NCBI GenBank assembly: GCA_032433595.1
Contig: JASWJB010000112.1
Location: 1-64,000, forward strand
Source of the DNA: Conoideocrella luteorostrata
Taxonomy: Eukaryota; Ascomycota; Sordariomycetes; Hypocreales; Clavicipitaceae
Direction: 5' to 3'
DNA length: 64,000 bases
Shown in pieces: positions 57,625 to 64,000 of the stretch. Under the pieces are notes generated by a model. It saw nothing but the letters and a program-made list of their open reading frames with translations. It was not told where the DNA came from and did not search any database. Made by a program: the position numbers and the translations under genes. Numbering within the stretch: the stretch's first letter is position 1; the number at the start of each line of letters is the position of its first letter.

Positions 57625-58413
57625 ATGTCTAACGCTGAGCTCGCTTCGTCCTATGCGGCGCTGATCCTCGCCGACGATGGCGTTGAGATCACCGTAAGTT
57701 TCTAACCTATGCGCTCCTCGATCGAAACAAAACCAGGCACATAAAGCATCTTGTGCGAACTTATCCGGCGCGGGTATGGGACACTCCGAGAGTAACGGCC
57801 TCATGTTGCGAGTGAACAAACTTGTCGAAACACCTAGAGTCATGTCACACCGCGCTGGCGAGCGAGCACGAAATGCATGAATTTTGATTGCATGGTTTCG
57901 CAGATGTGCTGACTTGTTTGCAGGCCGACAAGCTCCAAACCCTCATCAAGGCTGCCAACATCCAGGATGTTGAGCCTATCTGGACCTCCATCTTCGCCAA
58001 GGTACGAACCGCGAAACGCTCAAAATCCAAGCCTTTTCAACCGGACTCGAGTGTTCACCTGAGACTCGAAAACTGTGTGGTTGCTAACGAATGATACGTT
58101 AGGCTTTGGAAGGCAAGGATATTAAGGAACTGCTCGTGAACGTTGGCTCTGGTGGCGGCGCTGCTGCCCCTGCCGGTGCTGCCGCCGGTGCTGCCGCTGG
58201 TGGTGACGAGGCTCCTGCTGAGGAGAAGAAGGAAGAGGGTGCGTACCACTACCTGACCAGCCGGGAAGAAGCCAAAAAAGCATCACGTCTACTGCGAGTT
58301 CTTCTAGGCTTCCCACCACGGATTATTCCAAAGTTAAATAAAGTGATATGCTGACACCATTAATAGAGAAGGAAGAGTCCGACGAGGATATGGGTTTCGG
58401 TCTGTTCGACTAA
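57625..58413 (+). CDS. rpp1: 60S acidic ribosomal protein P1
   Basis: Four exons (57625-57693, 57924-58001, 58103-58238, 58367-58413) encode 109 residues. The N-terminus ([20 protein letters not shown]) and the middle ([20 protein letters not shown]) are the stalk dimerisation domain. An Ala/Gly-rich hinge follows. The protein ends [13 protein letters not shown], the conserved C-terminal tail of P proteins that recruits elongation factors. P1 pairs with P2 on P0 to form the flexible lateral stalk of the large subunit. The first intron is long for this region (230 nt), as is common in fungal ribosomal protein genes. A plain frame read through intron 3 would lose the acidic tail. Confidence 0.97.
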
Positions 58414-58987
58414 ACGGAATATCACAACGGCTGTTTTCTTGCTTCTTTGTACTTCAACTGCATGGCTTCGGGGTTCACAAATCAATCGATCATACAGGAT
58501 GGAGATGGGGCGCACGTTTTTTTACATTCCTGCGGCCTGGACAGAGTTAGGTTCCCTCATATACGAGTAATATGATTGAATGCTATCACTCAAACTCTAC
58601 AAAAATTGAGAAATCGGAGTTCAAATCGGAAGAGGGGAACTGTGGTAAGACAGGTTTGGTCAAATAAAGGCTTTCGGGAATGAATGAATAGTTGTCCAAG
58701 ATTTGCTTGCGTAATGTGAAGGTTGTTGTGATGTTCGCATTCGTACGAATACTGTTAAGCGAACAACTATGACGCTACTTAACAGGTTGACTACTGCAAC
58801 CGACCTTAAGCTGCCGAGTGTTTTATGTGGCACAACGATACGTTCTATTTTCTCTACATTTACAGCATTGATATGCTTTTACGCCACTTTTTCATCCAAC
58901 ACTCCGAGGTTCTATTCCGTTATCATGACCCGTCTTCATATGGTTTCCTCAAACGCCACAGCAAATGCCCCTGTAAGCCGTACGCAT
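58414..58987. other. Convergent 3' region
   Basis: Spacer of 574 bases between ribosomal P1 and the UBX gene. No other feature seen. Confidence 0.5.
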
Positions 58988-60144
58988 CTACTTCACAATC
59001 AGAACAGCAGACGGCACCAATCCGGCCTCCTTCAGCGTCTTGGACATATCGATATCCCCTTCGAACACCTGTTTAGGATATGTAGTCGAGAAGCTGGTCA
59101 CAATCAAGCCTGTCTCCTGCTGCACTTGTTGGGCCACCTCAAATAAGGTCGTCTCCGCCGCCAAAGCCTTTACCAGGTTACCATTCGGCGTCTGGAGCCT
59201 TAGTCTAGCCTGGCTATGATCAGCCTTTGGCTTAACAGCCGGTGCTGGAGTGACCACGGGAGCAGAAGCGCCTGTATCGACTTCAGGGACTCTGCCCTCT
59301 CTTGCCGCTTTAGCTTCTTCAGCTTTGCGGCGTCGCGCTGCTTTATCCTCTTCAATCTTGGCCTTGATGCGCTTTTTAGCCTCAAGATCGTCTTGTTTCT
59401 CCTGGCGTTTACGCGCGGCTTCTTTGATTTGTTCTTTACGGGCAACCTCTTCTTTCAAATCCTGGGTTTCTTTGGTAGATTTTAGTCGAATTTGCTAAAA
59501 TATCTCTAGTTAGAATGGGCAAGACAGAAGCGGATTATGAAAGGGTTTCATGGTATTAACCTCATTTCTCTTGGCATCTGCTTTATCTTGTTCAGACATA
59601 ATTGCTCGCTTCGCTTTGAGGCGCTCACGTAGCTCCTGTAGCCTGGCCTTTTTCTCATCTTCGGTCAAAGGGGCGAGTTCCTCAGTTGATTCTGAAAAGT
59701 CGGTATGTTCTCTATACACCCGTTACTTTTAGCATCACTGTCTTTCCTTTTGTCAGTAGCGGTGATATAAGAACACATACGTCTTAGTAGCATGAAAGGT
59801 TGCCAGATCGTGGTTGCGGAACCGCTTGCCACACTCGTTGCAAACAAGTGAGCGAGCCTGACCTGTCTCAAGTTCTGCAATCTTGGCCTTGGTCTCGACG
59901 TCGTCTTCGTCGTCACCGTCTGCTTCCTTGCTTGCCTGAGCTGCCTGAATCTCCTCCATGGACTTGTCTTGGTTATCCTCGAGCCATTGAAGAGCGCCCT
60001 GGACTATTGATCATCACGTCAGCCAATTTGTTAGGATGATGTGTGGAGGCGCTGGCACGTACGTCCACCGGACTTTTTGACAGCAAGTTCGGCCCGGGTC
60101 TTGTCAAAGCCCATCTCGGTAAGAGCCTCTAGATCTGACGGCAT
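58988..60144 (-). CDS. UBA-UBX domain protein (UBXN1/SAKS1-like Cdc48 cofactor)
   Basis: Four exons (60144-60063, 60003-59781, 59711-59561, 59494-58988) give 320 residues. The N-terminal UBA domain reads MPSDLEALTEMGFDKTRAEL, with GALQWLEDNQD across the first splice. A C2H2-like motif (LVCNECGKRFRNHDLATFHA) follows at about 80-105. A long charged coiled coil comes next (lysine/glutamate/arginine-rich, about 110-230). The C-terminal UBX domain includes RLRLQTPNGNLVKALAAETT, FSTTYPKQVF and TLKEAGLVPSAVLIV. UBA binds ubiquitin and UBX binds the AAA ATPase Cdc48/p97, so the protein probably delivers ubiquitylated clients in protein quality control. The cytosolic/nuclear location and partners are inferred from the family. 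Confidence 0.92.
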
Positions 60145-61556
60145 GTTTGCTTGATTTCTAGGAAGTTGATTTTGCTGCGGATGGGGAGGTGTGAAGCTAT
60201 GAATTAGAGGGGTAGAATGACACTAGGAAGGGCAGTCAAGAAGTTGAGGTGAAGGACTGTGGGGTAGGTAAATATAAGTTGACGGGAGGTGGGAAGTGTG
60301 GGAAGCCAGAGACACCGCGAAGAACAGCCGCCTTTATAAATGCATGACCGTGTCCTTACACAAATTGTTATGGGTTGTGAATTGGGTTGAATTCAAAAGT
60401 CAAGCTTTAGGTGAGTGACCAGAGTGTCGAAGCGTGCAAGTAGGAGTCACTCATGGCAGCCGCCTGGGCCGCAACTAAAATAGATTTCGGCAGACCAGGC
60501 CCCAGCAGCAATGCGCAATGCGGCACAGCATATTTTACGTTAACGGAGTGCAACAAGTGATTTCCCACTGCGTCGTCAGTTCATGTAGTCCGGACTCGAC
60601 CAGCGAGCACAATTCTTCGAATCCGTCCTGGCCATCTCAAGCTGTCGCGACTGAGGATTTCATTTGCCGGATGATGCTTCGGATTCGACGAAGAGATGGT
60701 CCGAGGTCCCTTCCGTCTAGGCACTTTAACCAAAACGTCGAAGTGAATCAGCAGTGACATCCCAGGCTACTTATACTGAGAACCCCACTGTACGGACTAA
60801 CCAGAAAGTGCTGTAAGTTCTGCGACGGTGACTGTGATGGGCCTAGCCAATCACTGCCCAGGTACTCCGTACTCATTTCATTGCACCGGAGTCTGTGGTG
60901 GCATCAAATGCAGCTGCCCGAGGCTTGTCGAACGGAAAGCATACGGTAGGGTTCCAAGGCACATGCAGTTGACCAGACCAAGCCCCCTCCGTCTCGTTCT
61001 ACCTTATCTTACGGAAGTACTGTACTACCTAGTCGCCGCGTTGCTTGCTACTTTCCGTCGCCCAGCCGTCCGCTGGTGGCACATGCATGTGTCGTCGTCA
61101 CTGATCCATTACAAACCTGCTTACCAGTCGACTCGGCCTCCTCGCAAACTGTTTACCAACTTGTTAGTTCACCCGCCGCAAAGACAAGACGCAATTGACC
61201 CTTTGCTCCCACAGCTCCTACTCTCCCTCAAGAACAACGTAAGTACCTCAATCCGTCTACACAGCTGCTCCGATGCTCCAATCACCCAATCCCCTTATCC
61301 CTTCTCTGGTCGTCGCCCAAAGGTCACAATTCAACGGCCACCCAGACCCAAGGCGCGGAGCCCACGTAGGAAGCTCTCCACACTTGTCGTCGGGACCTGG
61401 TCTCGACCACCCCCGATCGTGTCCTCTACCTCATCTCCTATAGCAACTGCTAACATTCATCCCGCCAGCATCATATTGGGCGACTCATTTCTGCGAAAAC
61501 CATTCCTACTCCGAACCTGTGGATATTCTCACCGTTATATCGATCTGCTGCCCATC
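60145..61556. promoter_or_regulatory. Divergent region between UBX and VAP genes
   Basis: About 1.4 kb, with a TACTCCGTA word near 60863. A long open frame (60828-61703) runs through the VAP 5' leader and its first exon in another frame; it has Pro/Arg/Ser-rich composition and is not believed to be a gene. Confidence 0.5.
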
Positions 61557-62699
61557 ATGTCGGTCGACATTCTGCCTCTAGAGCTGAGCTTTACTCGTAC
61601 GTGGACTGTCAGGATGAAGTCATCCCATTTGTTTCGGCTATCAGAAAACCCCGACCCTCACACCTCACAGGCCCATTTACCGTTGAAGTCGCGCGAACCC
61701 TGACGATTCGGAATACAAGCAGTACACCTCTAGCCTTCAAGGTATGCACCCCAACTCATTGCGCAATTCCGTCCTCACGCGCCAAATGGCATTGACATCA
61801 CCATCACCAGGTCAAAACAACTGCGCCGAAACAGTACTGTGTTCGCCCCAATGCCGGTCGTATCGAGCCCGGAAACTCTTTCGATGTTACAGGTACGGCA
61901 CGATATGCTCCCCCTCGCTCAGGAAACATTCCTCATTGCTTGATTTCGCGACTTAGCTGACACGGGCGACCAGTGCTCCTCCAGGCTATGAAACAAAACC
62001 CTCCCCCAGATGCCAAATGTCGCGACAAATTCCTCGTCCAGTGCGCCCCTATTGCCGCAGACCAGGACTTTTCTAGCGTCGCTCAAGTCCTGGAGACGGT
62101 GGACAAGTCACAGCTCACGGAGCGTAAGATCCGCGTCAACTGGCTGTCTGCTGAAGGCGACGCTGCCGAAGGACCCATCGCCTCAGCCGGAGCCCTTTCC
62201 ACGCCAAGCAAGACCTCTACTGTCAATGGAGTGCGTTGTCCTCCCCCTCTTGGCCCCCCAACTCGAAAACCATCCAGCTTCTAACTGATTATTCTAGACT
62301 GACGATACTCCTCGATTCTCTTCGCCCAGCGGCCACGCCGACTCGACACCCCAGTCTGCCCCTCCGCCATACACATCTGAAGACGGCGCCGATGAAGCAG
62401 ATGAGAAGTCTGAACAACCCAAGGGCACCGTGTCACAGGCCGCTGCAGTTGTTTCCGAAACCGCCCAAATGACATATGAAGAGATAAAGGCCAAGCTGGC
62501 CCAAGCCGAAGCTCAGCTATTAAACCTGAAGGATAGTGGATTGCGCCAGCGTAATGTTAAGAGCGCGTCTGGCGATGAGAAGAAGACCGTTGGCGGCCAT
62601 ACCACGCAGGCCGTTAAGCACCAAGCCGAGGGTGTGTCCGTGCAAGTGACGGCATTACTGTGTTTGTTGAGCTTCCTCCTCGCCTATTTCTTTTTCTAG
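61557..62699 (+). CDS. scs2: VAP/SCS2-like ER membrane protein with MSP domain
   Basis: Five exons (61557-61596, 61671-61741, 61811-61892, 61974-62230, 62298-62699) encode 283 residues. The MSP domain (about 1-125) reads LPLELSFTRPFTVEVARTLT, IRNTSSTPLAFKVKTTAPKQ, YCVRPNAGRIEPGNSFDVTV and CRDKFLVQCAPI, with the conserved Lys-Thr-Thr FFAT-binding face. A Ser/Pro-rich linker, a short coiled coil (MTYEEIKAKLAQAEAQLLNL) and a C-terminal anchor (VTALLCLLSFLLAYFFF) complete the tail-anchored VAP layout. VAPs hold lipid-transfer proteins and enzymes at ER contacts through FFAT motifs and link to phospholipid control and telomeric silencing in yeast. Reading through intron 1 would miss the RPFTVEV junction, so the spliced model is preferred. 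Confidence 0.94.
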
Positions 62700-63556
62700 A
62701 CTTGGAAACGCATCGATAACTAGCAGATAACTGGCTAAAAGGCAAGAGCAAGACCAAAATGGTCATTTGCGAAAGCCAATGGACAAACATCTCCAGGAAT
62801 GAGGGCTCTGGTTTCTAAATCACCACGTTGCTCTTCTTCTCTTCCCAAAGATGACGAATCGCCCAGCACAATGGGCTTCATAATGACTAACTTGAACATT
62901 TGACATGGTGCGAGCGGGTGGACATATAGAGAGTCGTGACTGACAGAGAGATGGAAAATGGAGAACGGGTTATCTGTGTGTTGGTTAGGGTCAATTACCG
63001 CGTACAACACATGGGGACATGGAAGGGGGTTTATTGAGCAGCTGTCTTTTGGGCATTGTGTACTGTACTTGTACTGGCTACGCTTTCTATGACTGTGCTT
63101 ACAATGGAATCTTCTTTGTTATTCGTTCACTGCATGTGGTTTTATGCATAGCTTATTCATTCACTGTCCAGCATTGAAGCCTGTGTTGTAACACTTGAAC
63201 CATGTGTAAGTACGTACACGGACTTTCAGGGCAGATGTGCGGGCAAATTGAGGTAGCGATACTTAAAAGCTGTCCAAGTTCTATAAGCGGATTGAGAAGT
63301 CATTTTTTGACTCAAACCCGTGCTGTATGTGCTCTACTGTGTTGTTCTACTGGTGTAAAGTGACTCCCTTATATACTATATTACTCCGCATTGCGCCTGG
63401 AAATAGAAGACCCTACACGGTCATGAGGAGTTCATGCCGCCAAGAACAACACGCAATGTTCAAGCAAAGAAACGGCTTCCATAATTCTTTGAATCGCCGA
63501 CTGCATCAGCCCTTTTTTTCTTTCTTCCTTTTTTTTTCAGCATCAGTGGTGGACGT
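62700..63556. other. Convergent 3' region
   Basis: About 860 bases between VAP and the desaturase. It has T-rich runs near 63510-63540, just beyond the desaturase stop. No gene supported. Confidence 0.5.
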
Positions 63557-64000
63557 CTAAGCCTGCACCTCTGACTCCTTCCAGTTCACAGCACCACCAA
63601 CCAGGCGGCCACCATTCTTGCGTTTCACACGGCAGTTCAAGCCCACATTCTCGTCCCAAATAAATCGCCAAATGGCATACACCCAGCTTTCATGTCTAGG
63701 GAGCGGCTCGTAGAACTCCTTGGCCATATCGTACACGGCGTGGAGTCTGGTCCACGGAATGGCAGGGAAATCATGGTGCTCGTTGTGCAGCCCGACGTTG
63801 TATGTGAACCAGTTCAATGGGCCGTAGTACGAAAACGTCTCGGGTACAGGAACCATGTTGTTGGGGTCCTTCTGTGTAGGTGTCACGGTTTCGTAGACAT
63901 AGTGCTCGGCGATGAAGTGGCCTGCGAGTGGGTGGAGACTGCCCGCAAGGAATGACGAGAGAAGGAGATACAGAACCGCGTTCCAGGAGGCGTAGTGGAG
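63557..64000 (-). CDS. Sphingolipid delta-4 desaturase (DES-type), 3' part only
   Basis: Partial gene whose 5' part lies beyond the right edge. The visible 147 codons include SLHPLAGHFIAEHYVYE, then PETFSYYGPLNWFTYNVGLH, the third histidine box in HNEHHDFPAIPWTRL, and the tail ending VNWKESEVQA. These are characteristic of dihydroceramide delta-4 desaturases, di-iron membrane enzymes of the ER that introduce the C4-C5 double bond of the sphingoid base in the route to fungal glucosylceramide. The first two histidine boxes would be outside the window. No intron is seen in the visible part. Confidence 0.93.
   Translation of the reverse strand, partial: LHYASWNAVLYLLLSSFLAGSLHPLAGHFIAEHYVYETVTPTQKDPNNMVPVPETFSYYGPLNWFTYNVGLHNEHHDFPAIPWTRLHAVYDMAKEFYEPLPRHESWVYAIWRFIWDENVGLNCRVKRKNGGRLVGGAVNWKESEVQA

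Noticed and set aside
60828..61703. 291-codon open frame upstream of and overlapping the VAP gene
   Set aside because: Pro/Arg/Ser-rich with no domain; it crosses the first VAP exon and intron in a different frame, so it is leader sequence read out of frame.
1..64000. CRISPR array, rRNA genes, intact transposon, or biosynthetic gene cluster
   Set aside because: No regularly spaced repeats, no rRNA-like sequence, no transposase or polymerase domains, and no polyketide, peptide or terpene synthase in any frame I could recognise.

Overview
This window is nuclear DNA of a filamentous ascomycete (Pezizomycotina). The evidence is the many short introns of about 50-110 nt with GTAAGT/GTATGT-like donors and YAG acceptors, a class II hydrophobin, a Pth11-type receptor with a CFEM domain, an HsbA-type cell-surface protein and a secreted sedolisin protease. 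A hypocrealean Sordariomycete (the order of Metarhizium, Pochonia and Trichoderma) is my inference. Nothing in the window fixes the species.

Left block, 0-11.3 kb, conserved cell-biology genes: the 5' end of an INO80 subunit IEC3 gene running off the left edge, the Sec1/Munc18 protein SLY1 (ER-Golgi fusion), a large PNUTS-like protein with a TFIIS N-terminal-like helical region, a PP1-docking motif and a C-terminal CCCH finger, and translin.

Central block, 12-46 kb, sparse and rich in secreted or surface functions: a class II hydrophobin, a sedolisin-type peptidase, two unrecognised genes, a damaged GFA-domain gene, a CFEM/Pth11-like receptor, an HsbA-like surface protein and a secreted GtaA-type glutaminase. 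A gene desert of about 9.5 kb (33.8-43.3 kb) follows, in which I recognise only a decayed hydrophobin fragment. A C2H2 zinc-finger protein and an anion:cation-symporter-type MFS transporter with a 26-nt microexon close this part.

Right block, 49.5-64 kb, dense and conserved: BZZ1 (F-BAR, C1 and two SH3 domains), a small unknown protein, a YCII-domain protein, a DUF2408/UPF0662 protein, ribosomal stalk protein P1, a UBA/UBX protein (Cdc48 cofactor type), a VAP/SCS2 membrane-contact protein, and the 3' part of a sphingolipid delta-4 desaturase running off the right edge.

Across the noncoding parts a word TACGGAGTA (reverse TACTCCGTA), often joined into perfect palindromes, occurs more than 20 times where chance predicts about 0.5. 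I found no copy inside an exon of the gene models. I see no CRISPR, tRNA or rRNA gene, no intact transposon, and no gene set that amounts to a new defence or biosynthetic system. The most unusual items are the dispersed palindromic word, the two decayed genes (hydrophobin and GFA), and the surface-protein neighbourhood. Exon coordinates were worked out by hand from splice consensus and reading frame; every multi-exon model given as complete closes in frame.
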